Positions 1 to 7,405 of a stretch of DNA of 20,248 nucleotides are shown piece after piece (position 1 is the stretch's first letter; the number at the start of each line of letters is the position of its first letter). Under the pieces are notes generated by a model. The model was not told the origin of the DNA. It searched no databases and worked only from the letters and a program-made list of their open reading frames with translations. The translations under genes were made by a program, and so were the position numbers. The DNA comes from an uncultured Lachnospiraceae bacterium (GTDB lineage: Bacteria; Bacillota_A; Clostridia; Lachnospirales; Lachnospiraceae): assembly GCA_902780985.1 (NCBI GenBank), contig CACZHN010000071.1, positions 1-20,248 of the forward strand, written 5' to 3'.

Positions 1-43
1 GGACGGAGGTCAAGTATTCATTTTGAATACTCGACCTCCGTCC
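1..43 (-). terminator. Hairpin after the six-gene operon, possible terminator
   Basis: Arms 1-20 and 24-43 pair over 20 positions around a three-base loop. The only imperfect pair is an A/C mismatch on the plus strand, which becomes a G-U wobble in minus-strand RNA. The hairpin therefore folds best as the transcript of the upstream kinase gene. Whether a U-tract follows cannot be seen because the window ends here, so terminator function is inferred from position and stem strength. Confidence 0.45.
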
Positions 44-86
44 CCCGAGTCCCATTTTGACTACTTAACCTCCGTCCCCGAGTCCC
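1..86. repeat. REP-like repeat: two tandem copies plus one inverted arm
   Basis: Positions 20-53 and 54-86 are tandem copies of one 33-34 bp unit. They differ at three bases and one single-base indel. Read on the minus strand each copy begins GGGACTCGGG and continues GACGGAGGT, ending in an AT-rich tail (TCAAAAT). Positions 1-20 are an inverted copy of the GGACGGAGGT half of the unit and pair with 24-43. The second copy runs into the 3' end of the histidine kinase gene at 65-973. The layout, a GC-rich head with an inverted partner and an AT spacer, resembles intergenic REP/REPIN elements that are mobilised by Y1-type (RAYT) transposases. That assignment is inference, because no transposase is in the window and the element runs to its left edge. 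Confidence 0.6.
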
Positions 87-973
87 ATAATCTCAAATAT
101 CAATTTGTCGTCCTTCAGTTTTGCTCCGATGCTGCCCTTCTGCTTTTCCACCAGCAGCTTCGCTATATAGAGTCCCAATCCCGCTCCGCCTACGCTTCTC
201 GCCTTATCGGCTCTGTAGGTTCTGTCGAAGATTTTTTCCACGTCTATAGATGCCGGATCTTTCACTTTATTTCCCATAAGTATCCTGCATCCCGACTCCT
301 GCTCTTCCACTGTAAGGAAGAACGACTCTTCAGCATACTTCAGGATGTTGGTCATAAGATTGCTCATAACTCTTTCCAGCATCTTTCTGTCGGCTTTTAC
401 AAACACCGACTTCTCCGGGAAGTTTATCTCCGGCGTGAGATTCTTCTCCCTGATAAGGTTTTCGTTCTCGACTATGAACTCTGCCAGAAAGCCCACTATA
501 TCTATCTTATCAAACTCTACCGGACCGGAATCGCTTTCCAGTACGGACATTTCGAAGAACTCGTCTACCATTTCCTTAAGGGCGTCCGCCTTCTGCTCGC
601 TTATCTTCAGGTTCTCACAAGCCTTCGGTGACAGTTCCTCTTTATCCAGCATCTGAAGATTTCCCTTAATGACCGTAAGGGGAGTCCTGAGATCATGAGC
701 TATATCCGCTACGGACTGCTTGATGCTCTGCCTCGACTGCTCCGTCTCCAGTTTAAGGGACTTCTGATAATCTATATTTTTATTTAGTTCAGCCGCCAGC
801 TTCTCCATATCCCTGTCGGAAAGAGTTATCCTGATCTGTCGGTTATACTCTTCGTCACGGGTCTTCTTCAGTTCTTCAGTGGCTTCCCTGATATTCTTCT
901 TTATCACGATGAGACGTAACAGAAGTATCAGGATCACCGCAGCGAGGCAGCCGATGATAAACTCATAAATCAT
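65..973 (-). CDS. Sensor histidine kinase (VanS-like), last gene of the operon
   Basis: A 302-residue membrane histidine kinase. One N-terminal membrane segment (about residues 4-24) is followed at once by a cytoplasmic linker, so no extracellular sensor domain is present. The H-box reads AHDLRTPLTVI with phospho-acceptor His93. The N-box is near 204-213 (LMTNILKYA), the F-box is IFDRTYRAD (248-256) and the G2 box is GGAGLGLYIAK (262-272). A classical DxGxG G1 motif is not obvious at NKVKDP (about 235-240). It lies 4 bp after the response regulator at 978-1688, with AGGAG upstream of its ATG, so the two form a pair and are cotranscribed. The last six residues (GLGDGG) and the stop codon are encoded by the repeat at 54-86, so the native C-terminus was probably replaced by repeat insertion. 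The signal it senses is unknown. Confidence 0.9.
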   Translation of the reverse strand: MIYEFIIGCLAAVILILLLRLIVIKKNIREATEELKKTRDEEYNRQIRITLSDRDMEKLAAELNKNIDYQKSLKLETEQSRQSIKQSVADIAHDLRTPLTVIKGNLQMLDKEELSPKACENLKISEQKADALKEMVDEFFEMSVLESDSGPVEFDKIDIVGFLAEFIVENENLIREKNLTPEINFPEKSVFVKADRKMLERVMSNLMTNILKYAEESFFLTVEEQESGCRILMGNKVKDPASIDVEKIFDRTYRADKARSVGGAGLGLYIAKLLVEKQKGSIGAKLKDDKLIFEIMGLGDGG

Positions 974-977
974 ACGC

Positions 978-1688
978 TTACTCCTGCTTCAGCTTATATC
1001 CGATTCCCCATACGGTTTCTATGTAGTCCTGCTTTGTAGCACTCTTCATCTTGCTTCTGAGATTGCTCATATGGACATTGATGGTATTATCCTCATAAAT
1101 GTATGTGTCGTTCCAGACCGACTCATACAGATTTGCCTTCGTAAAGGTTTTCTGCGGATTCCTGAGGAGTATGACCAGAAGCTGCATTTCCTTTGCGGTA
1201 AGCTTTATAGGCTGACCTTTAAATGTAACCGTATTTGTATCTTCGCTGTACTCCAGATCTCCGAACTTCAGCACATCCGCTCCCGCACTGCCCGAATCCG
1301 TATAGGCTCCGTCGGTACGTCTGAGCACCGCTTCTATCCTTACCAGAACCTCATCCAGATTGAAGGGCTTGATGATATAGTCATCCGCACCGATTCTCAA
1401 GGTTTCGATTCTTGTCTCCGAACCGGACTTTGCAGAGATCACGATCACCGGCGTTCTGGCCGCTTTCAGGTCATCGCTTCTGCCGCGAAGCTCTTTTATC
1501 AGTACATCTCCCGATCTGAAAGGAAGCATCATATCCATAAGGATAACATCATAGCATTCAGATGCTATAAGCCGTGACGCTTCATTTCCCTCTTTTGCTT
1601 CCGTAACCGCGTAATCCGCTTCCGTCAGGTAATCCTTCAGAAGCTTTCTTATCTCCCTGTCGTCCTCAACTATAAGTACTCTTCTCAT
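978..1688 (-). CDS. OmpR/PhoB-family response regulator (pair of the 65-973 kinase)
   Basis: A 236-residue two-domain regulator. The receiver domain (about 1-120) has the acidic pair ED (8-9), phospho-acceptor Asp52 in MDMMLPF, Ser85 and Lys107 (IIKPF). The C-terminal winged helix (about 140-235) contains the recognition region NTINVHMSNLRSKMK and ends in GIGYKLKQE, typical of OmpR-class DNA-binding domains. GGAGAAGAG stands upstream of the ATG. It is 21 bp after the 1710-2684 kinase and 4 bp before its own kinase, so it is the third regulator-type gene of one polycistron. The likely role is transcriptional activation or repression in response to the VanS-like kinase. Its target is not shown by the sequence; the promoter region of this operon (7139-7260) is the obvious candidate. 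Confidence 0.92.
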   Translation of the reverse strand: MRRVLIVEDDREIRKLLKDYLTEADYAVTEAKEGNEASRLIASECYDVILMDMMLPFRSGDVLIKELRGRSDDLKAARTPVIVISAKSGSETRIETLRIGADDYIIKPFNLDEVLVRIEAVLRRTDGAYTDSGSAGADVLKFGDLEYSEDTNTVTFKGQPIKLTAKEMQLLVILLRNPQKTFTKANLYESVWNDTYIYEDNTINVHMSNLRSKMKSATKQDYIETVWGIGYKLKQE

Positions 1689-1709
1689 GTCTCTTCTCCG
1701 ATCGCATCA

Positions 1710-2684
1710 TCAGCTCTTATGATAAAGCGTGATGGTAAATTCCGTGCCTTGTCCCACTTCACTTTTTACTTCAATGGTTCCGCTATGGGAATTGATGATC
1801 TGCTTTGCCATGGCAAGGCCGATGCCTATGCTGTTCGGCGATGAGTTGCCTGCCTTATAGAATCTTTCGAAAATGTGAGGCAGATGCTCCTTCTCGATTC
1901 CCTTTCCGTTATCCTCTATCACAAGAGTAGTATAAATGTTTGTCTGGGCGCCCCTTATCTTTACATATCCCCCGGCACCCGTATGTTCTATACAATTTTT
2001 AACTATGTTCGATACCGCTTCCCTGAGCCAGTGCGCGTCGCCCTTAAGGGTTATGCCTTCCGGAACTTCCGTTTCGAGGCTGACCTCCGTCACCTCTGCC
2101 ATTACTCCCAGCGAATCGGAAATGTCATCTATCATATTCTTCAGATCAACCGACTCCGACTTCATTTCCAGAACTCCCGCCTCCAGCTGAGACAGTGTCA
2201 GAAGATTTCGGATAAGCCAGGTCATCTTGCTTATCTGTGTATCGATCTTTGCCGCATATTCCAGGCGCTGTTCTTCCGTAACTCCCGGCTCCATCAGAAG
2301 CTCCGTCATAAGCGATATGGCGGTAAGAGGAGTCTTAAACTGGTGGGATATATCGGACATCATATCCGACATATACTTCTTCTGCTTATGCTCCGATGAG
2401 TATTCCTCTCTGAGGATAGTCACCACCTTATATATCTCGCTCTGAAGGATTCCCAGACTGCCCTCACGGCTTTCCTTCATCTCAGGAAGCGCCGCAAAGT
2501 CCTGAACCTTCGTGATGTAGTCCGTCAGCTCCTTGATCTGCTTCTCTAGCTTATATCGCTCATAGAAGTCAACGAAGAGCATACCCGCGATACATACACC
2601 CAACGCGGCAACGCATACCCACGGCTGCCTAAATATAAGGCATATACCTACAGCTATTATAATTATTATAATCTTGGTTTTCAT
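1710..2684 (-). CDS. Sensor histidine kinase with short periplasmic loop (intramembrane-sensing type)
   Basis: A 324-residue kinase. The open frame extends 6 codons further to 2702, but GGTGA sits just before the ATG at 2684, whose product begins MKTKIIIIII, so this start is preferred. Two membrane segments (about 4-18 and 23-39) are separated by only a few residues (RQPW). This is the layout of intramembrane-sensing kinases such as BceS, which sense through a partner ABC transporter. A coiled linker leads to the H-box SDISHQFKTPL (His114). The N-box is around Asn230 (NIVKN), G1 is DNGKGI (258-263), the F-box IFERFYK and G2 IGIGLAMAK. All catalytic motifs are intact. It follows the response regulator at 2743-3465 after 58 bp. 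Its place beside an FtsX exporter supports a Bce-like flux-sensing role, which is inference from architecture. Confidence 0.9.
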   Translation of the reverse strand: MKTKIIIIIIAVGICLIFRQPWVCVAALGVCIAGMLFVDFYERYKLEKQIKELTDYITKVQDFAALPEMKESREGSLGILQSEIYKVVTILREEYSSEHKQKKYMSDMMSDISHQFKTPLTAISLMTELLMEPGVTEEQRLEYAAKIDTQISKMTWLIRNLLTLSQLEAGVLEMKSESVDLKNMIDDISDSLGVMAEVTEVSLETEVPEGITLKGDAHWLREAVSNIVKNCIEHTGAGGYVKIRGAQTNIYTTLVIEDNGKGIEKEHLPHIFERFYKAGNSSPNSIGIGLAMAKQIINSHSGTIEVKSEVGQGTEFTITLYHKS

Positions 2685-2742
2685 ATATTCACCACATGAC
2701 AAGCGACGAAACAGGTCTTGCTGTCGATTGTCATTCGTATTA

Positions 2743-3465
2743 TTAGTCCATCCTATACCCGATTCCGCGTACCGTCTGTATCACAGGCTCATCGTCCTCC
2801 TGCTCCAGCTTCTTGCGAAGTCTCCTCACGTATACGGTAAGCGTATTATCGTTTACGAAGTCTCCCGCACTGTCCCACATATCGTTCAGGATCTGCTGGC
2901 GTGTAAGCAGCTGTCCGCGGCTTCTGGCAAAGGTAAGAAGAAGTCTGTATTCTACTGCGGAGAGGAAGATTTCCTCACCGTCTCTCTTAACCTTGCCGCT
3001 TTTTATATTCAGCTCGTTTCTTCCCACCTTAATGATATCGGGATCCGCCTGAGGTTCTGCCGCAGCGGCCTGTTCGTCGGTGCTCTGATTAAGAGCTGCG
3101 CTTCTTCCCGTTCTTCTCATGATAGCCTTGATCCTGGCTATAAGCTCTCTGATACGGAAAGGCTTCGCTATATAGTCATCTGCGCCCTGCTCCAGAGCCA
3201 GCACCGTATGGATCTCGTCGTCGCAGGCTGTCAGAAAAAGGATAGGCACATCCGATTTATCTCTTATGGCCTTGCAAACCTGATATCCGTCTCCGTCGGG
3301 AAGATTAACGTCAAGGAGGCACACGTCATAGTGTGCCTCTCCGTTTACTGCATTTATTGCGTCTGTCATAGTTCCGAAGGAATCAACCTCAAAGTTTTCC
3401 TGAGCCAAAGCTATCTTCAGCCCTTCGACTATTATCGGATCATCCTCTACTATAAATACTCTCAT
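2743..3465 (-). CDS. OmpR-family response regulator (pair of the 1710-2684 kinase)
   Basis: A 240-residue regulator. The receiver domain carries EDD (7-9), phospho-acceptor Asp52 in LDVNLPDGDG, Thr79 and Lys101 (AKPF). A linker rich in Ala, Gln and Asp (about 125-142) joins it to an OmpR-type winged helix with NTLTVYVRRLRKKLE and terminal GIGYRMD. AGAGGATG precedes the ATG. The gene begins 13 bp after the permease stop codon, so transporter, regulator and kinase are coupled. It resembles BceR-type regulators that induce their own transporter when peptide antibiotics are being exported, but the exact stimulus cannot be read from the sequence. Confidence 0.92.
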   Translation of the reverse strand: MRVFIVEDDPIIVEGLKIALAQENFEVDSFGTMTDAINAVNGEAHYDVCLLDVNLPDGDGYQVCKAIRDKSDVPILFLTACDDEIHTVLALEQGADDYIAKPFRIRELIARIKAIMRRTGRSAALNQSTDEQAAAAEPQADPDIIKVGRNELNIKSGKVKRDGEEIFLSAVEYRLLLTFARSRGQLLTRQQILNDMWDSAGDFVNDNTLTVYVRRLRKKLEQEDDEPVIQTVRGIGYRMD

Positions 3466-3478
3466 AACATCCTCTTCT

Positions 3479-6430
3479 CTATACTGTCTCGGTACGAATC
3501 TCGTCTATAAGCTGTTTCTTTCCTGTCTCTCTGTAGCTGACAGCTGTAAATACAACCAGTGCCACAATACTTGTAAGTGCCGTAACAGCCATGATCCATC
3601 CCGGTAAAGTAAAGATCATTCTGCCGAATCTGATATTTATTATCCTACGTAAGCATACCACAAATACGCTTGTAATAACACCCGAATATATGAATGCTCT
3701 GACGAGAAGCCTTGCATTTTCCAGCAGGAGCATTCGTCTCTTCTGCTTATCCGTCATACCCATTGAATAGAGTACGGATAATTCCTGATGTCTGGAAAGC
3801 TTTCTTCCCATAACCGAGTTGTAAAGATTGAGAATACATATGATAGCTATAAGTAATGTAAAACATACCGCAACTATCTTGATGATACTTGTTATCGCTT
3901 TCTTGAAATCCGTTAATCCGCTGATCAGTCCGGCTGTTTTAATTGCGCTGTCTCCGAACTCGTTCTTAATGTTCGAAAGTCGTCTGATAAGGTTCGAATC
4001 CTCGTTGTTTATGCTGAAAAGAATGTATCTTTCACTGATATTCGCTCTTTCAAGGCGTGCATATTCCTCGTACATCTTGTCTCTTGTTTCTTCAGACATG
4101 ATGATCCACAGACTACTTCCTCTTAATGTATAGTATTCGCTGATATCCTCTGCCTTTATATATCCTCCGATAGTCATAGGCATCTTTACTTCAATGGATT
4201 CCTGCTTTTTTTCATCATAGTCATAGGTATAAAGATCTATCGTATCACCTACACCGGCCTTAAGAGGATTCTTTACCGTATACATTGTGTATCCCGGCTC
4301 GACCGCACCATCACCCCTGAACATATAGTCATCGGTCGTAATGCTTACCGTATCATATATAAGGATCGTATGGTCATCCAGCTTTTCCGGATCCAGGCCT
4401 GCATTTGCGGCAACCTTATTAAAATCATCATTTTCAAATGTGATGATACCGAATGATTCTCCCAGTCTGCCGGTACTGTCTCCGAAGAAATTCTCTTCAA
4501 TCTCCTGCGGAATCCCGTCCGGATAATAACTTCCGATTATCTTTCTTACGCAGTCAGTATAATCATCACTAAACTCCTCGGTCTTAATATAGTTAGAATG
4601 TAATTCAATATCCACTATAGCGTAATCAGTCACCTCATCCGATGTTAAGATATCCTCTTTAGCACTGTTATACTGCTCTTCATCATCAATACTGAAGAGA
4701 TATGCAAAACTCTCGTAATGCTCTCCGAAACTTACTACATCCGTCTCTGTCTTGCATTTTATAACATCCACAAAGCTTCTTACCGAAAATGCGGTAACCA
4801 GTGTCAGTGTCACAAATGCCGTAATACTTCTGATTATACCCTTTGTCGAATGTCTGTTTCTTCCTACCGAAGCTGAAGCCAGAAGTCTCTCGGAACGGCC
4901 CTTCTTCATAAGACCGAAATTTGTTCTGAATCCCTTCTTTCTCATTCTGCCTGTCGATTCATTTCCTCTTATGCTCTCGATAGGTCCGACCTTGCTGATC
5001 TTTCTTGCCGGGATAAGCGCCGAAACATAAACCGCTATTATTGAGAAAACGATAACAAACAGTATATTCAGCGGGCTTATGACAAGATTGAACGGAATGT
5101 CGGTATGTCTGCCCATGATTACATTTGTTGCAATGCTGTTAATAAGCATTGAAAAATGTGGGTAAAGCATCATTACTGCTCCCTTTACCGCGAAGAGTCC
5201 CAGTATGATTCCCACCGGAAGTGCTATCGCAAGAAGTGTAAATACTTCGTAATATACGCTCCATCTCTTCTGCTTACGTGTAGCACCAACCGATGAAAGC
5301 ATTCCCAGATATCTGCTTCTTTCCTTATAGGATATGGCAAATACATTGTAGATAAGTATCAGTGATGCTGCCGTTATAAGAATAATGAAGAATGCCTGGA
5401 AGAATATCATAAGGAAGTTAAAGCTCTGGTCGCCGCCCTTAGCGTTAAATGTAAGGAGCATATCATTTACTTCAATTCTTCCGTCTTCAACAGGAATACG
5501 TTCACCGTCCTCCATTACATAAAGTGAACCGTGTTTCTCAAGATCCTTCATTTCTTCCGGAGTTCTAACGCTGTTAAGGATCTTTGCGATTTCACCCTCA
5601 TATTCCTGATGGGATTTTACATCCAGTGTACATACAACATTTGCTTTATCGCCTACCGGTACTATATCGTCGGTCTTTGTTAAAGCGATATATCCGCCCT
5701 GTCCACGAGTTTCATAGTACGGAGTCTGCATAATTCCCACTACCGTAAAGGTTCCCTTTAAACCTGTAGGCTTGTGGATTATTTCAAATGCATCATTAGG
5801 TTCGTAATATGGGAAATGCGCCGGCACTTCAACGGTATCTCCGTGACATACATAAAATCCGCCCATGAAATTTACAAAACCTACATCTTTTCCGGCTGCT
5901 ACTTCTTTTTCTTCTTCCTCTGAAATAAATGCGTGAAGATATCTTCTGAATGCATCTACTTCAATGGTATCTCCCACCTTTATGTCAGAACCTTCCTTTA
6001 TGGCTCTTTCGCTGATAATGATCTCGTGATCGTTTTCCGGATAACGGCCCTCGATAAGATGGATATTCATCCAGTCAAAGAGTTCACCGGAATAACCTTT
6101 AAGTTCCAGAAACGGTGTGTCCACCGGATTGCCCGTCTGAGCAAATTCCGTATAACCCAGAGGCTTTGAAACTTCAAGTTTATCTATGCACTCCAGATTT
6201 TCAATCTGCTCTATCTCATCAAGACCTACATCAAAAACCTGTACATGCCATTTTCCCTTATCGGCCTCAACTGCCTTCTGCATATAGGTCATTACCGTAT
6301 CTTTACCGATGAATACGGCTGTCATAAGAACTACCATTACGAGAATGCCCGCAAATGTTATCACGGTTCTTCTCTTGTTCTTTTTCATATATGTTTTTGT
6401 AACCTGAAATATAATCTTCTTGTTATTCAT
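3479..6430 (-). CDS. Large FtsX-family ABC transporter permease with two extracellular domains
   Basis: A 983-residue membrane protein, unusually long for the family. The N-terminal half has TM1 (about 23-42), a large extracellular domain (about 45-330) and three helices forming an FtsX core. That core ends in SALIPARKISKVGPIESIRG, the usual coupling-helix region. The second half repeats this: TM5 in SITAFVTLTLVTAFSV, a second extracellular domain, then three C-terminal helices. Such eight-helix MacB/LolC-like mechanotransmission permeases do not carry substrate through a channel but move or displace it outside the membrane. GAGGATACGG precedes the ATG, which begins 18 bp after the ATPase stop. 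Beside two two-component systems it probably serves antimicrobial-peptide or envelope-stress defence. A lipoprotein or peptide exporter is the alternative. Confidence 0.9.
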   Translation of the reverse strand: MNNKKIIFQVTKTYMKKNKRRTVITFAGILVMVVLMTAVFIGKDTVMTYMQKAVEADKGKWHVQVFDVGLDEIEQIENLECIDKLEVSKPLGYTEFAQTGNPVDTPFLELKGYSGELFDWMNIHLIEGRYPENDHEIIISERAIKEGSDIKVGDTIEVDAFRRYLHAFISEEEEKEVAAGKDVGFVNFMGGFYVCHGDTVEVPAHFPYYEPNDAFEIIHKPTGLKGTFTVVGIMQTPYYETRGQGGYIALTKTDDIVPVGDKANVVCTLDVKSHQEYEGEIAKILNSVRTPEEMKDLEKHGSLYVMEDGERIPVEDGRIEVNDMLLTFNAKGGDQSFNFLMIFFQAFFIILITAASLILIYNVFAISYKERSRYLGMLSSVGATRKQKRWSVYYEVFTLLAIALPVGIILGLFAVKGAVMMLYPHFSMLINSIATNVIMGRHTDIPFNLVISPLNILFVIVFSIIAVYVSALIPARKISKVGPIESIRGNESTGRMRKKGFRTNFGLMKKGRSERLLASASVGRNRHSTKGIIRSITAFVTLTLVTAFSVRSFVDVIKCKTETDVVSFGEHYESFAYLFSIDDEEQYNSAKEDILTSDEVTDYAIVDIELHSNYIKTEEFSDDYTDCVRKIIGSYYPDGIPQEIEENFFGDSTGRLGESFGIITFENDDFNKVAANAGLDPEKLDDHTILIYDTVSITTDDYMFRGDGAVEPGYTMYTVKNPLKAGVGDTIDLYTYDYDEKKQESIEVKMPMTIGGYIKAEDISEYYTLRGSSLWIIMSEETRDKMYEEYARLERANISERYILFSINNEDSNLIRRLSNIKNEFGDSAIKTAGLISGLTDFKKAITSIIKIVAVCFTLLIAIICILNLYNSVMGRKLSRHQELSVLYSMGMTDKQKRRMLLLENARLLVRAFIYSGVITSVFVVCLRRIINIRFGRMIFTLPGWIMAVTALTSIVALVVFTAVSYRETGKKQLIDEIRTETV

Positions 6431-6448
6431 TTCCGTATCCTCATTCGG

Positions 6449-7138
6449 TTATACTATGTTTCTTACTTTTTCGTTTCTGATAATTCGTCCGTCTTCTATA
6501 CTGATGACTCTGTCCGCCTGCATGGCAAGTCCTTCATCATGAGTTATGAGAAGCAGTGTCTGCTTGTTTACTCTGTTGGATTCCTTGAGAATATCGATTA
6601 TCTCTTCGCCGGTTTTTCTGTCCAGGTTTCCCGTAGGCTCATCCGCAAGAAGGATTGCCGGATGGCTGTAAAGTGCTCTTCCTATCGATACTCTCTGCTG
6701 CTGTCCACCGGAAAGCTGATTTGGAAGATTATTTCTTCTGTCCGTAAGTCCCAGATGATCAACTATCTGATCAAGTCTTTCCTTATCAAGAGGTCTTCCG
6801 TCCAGCAGATGAGGAAGTGCTATGTTCTCGTCTATATTCAGCACCGGCATCAGATTGTAGAACTGATATACCAGACCGATCTGTCTTCTTCTGAAGATTG
6901 CCAGCTTATCTTCGCTTAAGCTGTGGATGTCCGTTCCGTCGATCAGAACCTTTCCCTCTGTCGGCTTATCAACTCCGCCTAAGATATGAAGCAATGTTGA
7001 CTTACCGCTTCCCGAAGGACCGATGATCGAAACAAACTCGCCCTTCTCAATAGAGAAATTTACATTGTCCAGAGCTCTGACTTCCGTATCGCCCGAGCCG
7101 TATATTTTTGAAACGTTTTCACATCTGAGAATTTCCAT
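6449..7138 (-). CDS. ABC transporter ATPase (MacB/LolD/BceA family), first gene of the operon
   Basis: A 229-residue complete ATP-binding subunit. Walker A is GPSGSGKST (40-48), the Q-loop is at Gln92 (VYQFYNLMP), the signature is LSGGQQQR (142-149), Walker B with catalytic Glu is LLADEPTG (163-170) with a D-loop NLD, and the switch His is His200 (ITHDE). These spacings are typical of ATPases that drive FtsX-fold permeases. AAGGTGG stands 7-8 bases before the ATG. The permease gene follows after 18 bp, so the pair is one exporter. All six genes down to position 65 run in the same direction with gaps of 4-58 bp and no terminator between them, so expression probably starts upstream of this gene. 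Confidence 0.95.
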   Translation of the reverse strand: MEILRCENVSKIYGSGDTEVRALDNVNFSIEKGEFVSIIGPSGSGKSTLLHILGGVDKPTEGKVLIDGTDIHSLSEDKLAIFRRRQIGLVYQFYNLMPVLNIDENIALPHLLDGRPLDKERLDQIVDHLGLTDRRNNLPNQLSGGQQQRVSIGRALYSHPAILLADEPTGNLDRKTGEEIIDILKESNRVNKQTLLLITHDEGLAMQADRVISIEDGRIIRNEKVRNIV

Positions 7139-7174
7139 TTTTAAACCACCTTTTCGTATATATTTAATCCTGTT

Positions 7175-7255
7175 GTGATGTCACATCTTTTACAATACCA
7201 AATATATCATAGGAATGTTACAGTGTGATGACTTATAAAGTGACAGATTTGTCAC
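7175..7255 (-). promoter_or_regulatory. Candidate operator region upstream of the ABC/two-component operon
   Basis: Three GTGA/TCAC-type sites cluster in front of the operon. A perfect palindrome with 6 bp arms lies at 7240-7255 (GTGACAGATTTGTCAC), a compact GTGATGTCAC lies at 7175-7184, and a half-site GTGATGAC lies at 7225-7232. A -10-like TATGAT (minus strand, 7206-7211) falls between them, but no good -35 is present, as is common for promoters needing an activator. OmpR-class regulators bind tandem or inverted half-sites, and two such regulators are encoded in the operon. Binding by either is inference. Confidence 0.35.
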
Positions 7256-7265
7256 CTTCAAAGTC

Positions 7266-7388
7266 AGCACGGACTGACATAAATAAAACAAGCCCCTGAG
7301 GGCATGTACGCGTTTCAGAGCCCTTTGTGGGCGGGTGAAACACGTATCATGACTCAGGGGCGATAATTCATTACCCGGATGTCCGTGC
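7266..7388 (-). other. Long structured element between aspS and the ABC operon
   Basis: The inverted repeat GCACGGAC (7266-7273) / GTCCGTGC (7381-7388) encloses a long hairpin at 7292-7361. On the minus strand its stem consists of GCCCCTGAG/CTCAGGGGC, CATG/CATG, an 11 bp helix (7307-7317 with 7336-7346) and a GCCC/GGGC apical stem with loop ACAAA. The 11 bp helix contains a G-U wobble in minus-strand RNA that would be a C/A mismatch on the other strand. The fold therefore fits RNA made in the direction of aspS. A second hairpin, GTCAG/CTGAC at 7262-7277, competes for the same GTCCGTGC sequence. I do not recognise a known RNA family. Confidence 0.5.
7281..7361 (-). terminator. Intrinsic terminator of aspS with an unusually long hairpin
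   Basis: The stem GCCCCTGAG/CTCAGGGGC (7353-7361 with 7292-7300) is followed on the minus strand by TTGTTTTATTT, a usable U-tract. It lies 45 bp after the aspS stop codon. The stem continues inwards as described for the surrounding structured element, making it far longer than a normal terminator. Read-through into the ABC operon is possible. Confidence 0.65.
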
Positions 7389-7405
7389 GTGAATATGAAA
7401 TTCTC

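Noticed and set aside
23..631. Long plus-strand open frame opposite the VanS-like kinase
   Set aside because: It has no binding site or domain and mirrors the codons of a clear kinase gene. The same applies to other long antisense frames, such as those at 2674-3510 and 6245-6919.
7240..7388. Attachment site or CRISPR-like repeat array in the aspS intergenic region
   Set aside because: The repeats are inverted, unique in sequence and unevenly spaced. There is no integrase or cas gene, so RNA structure and regulator sites explain them better.
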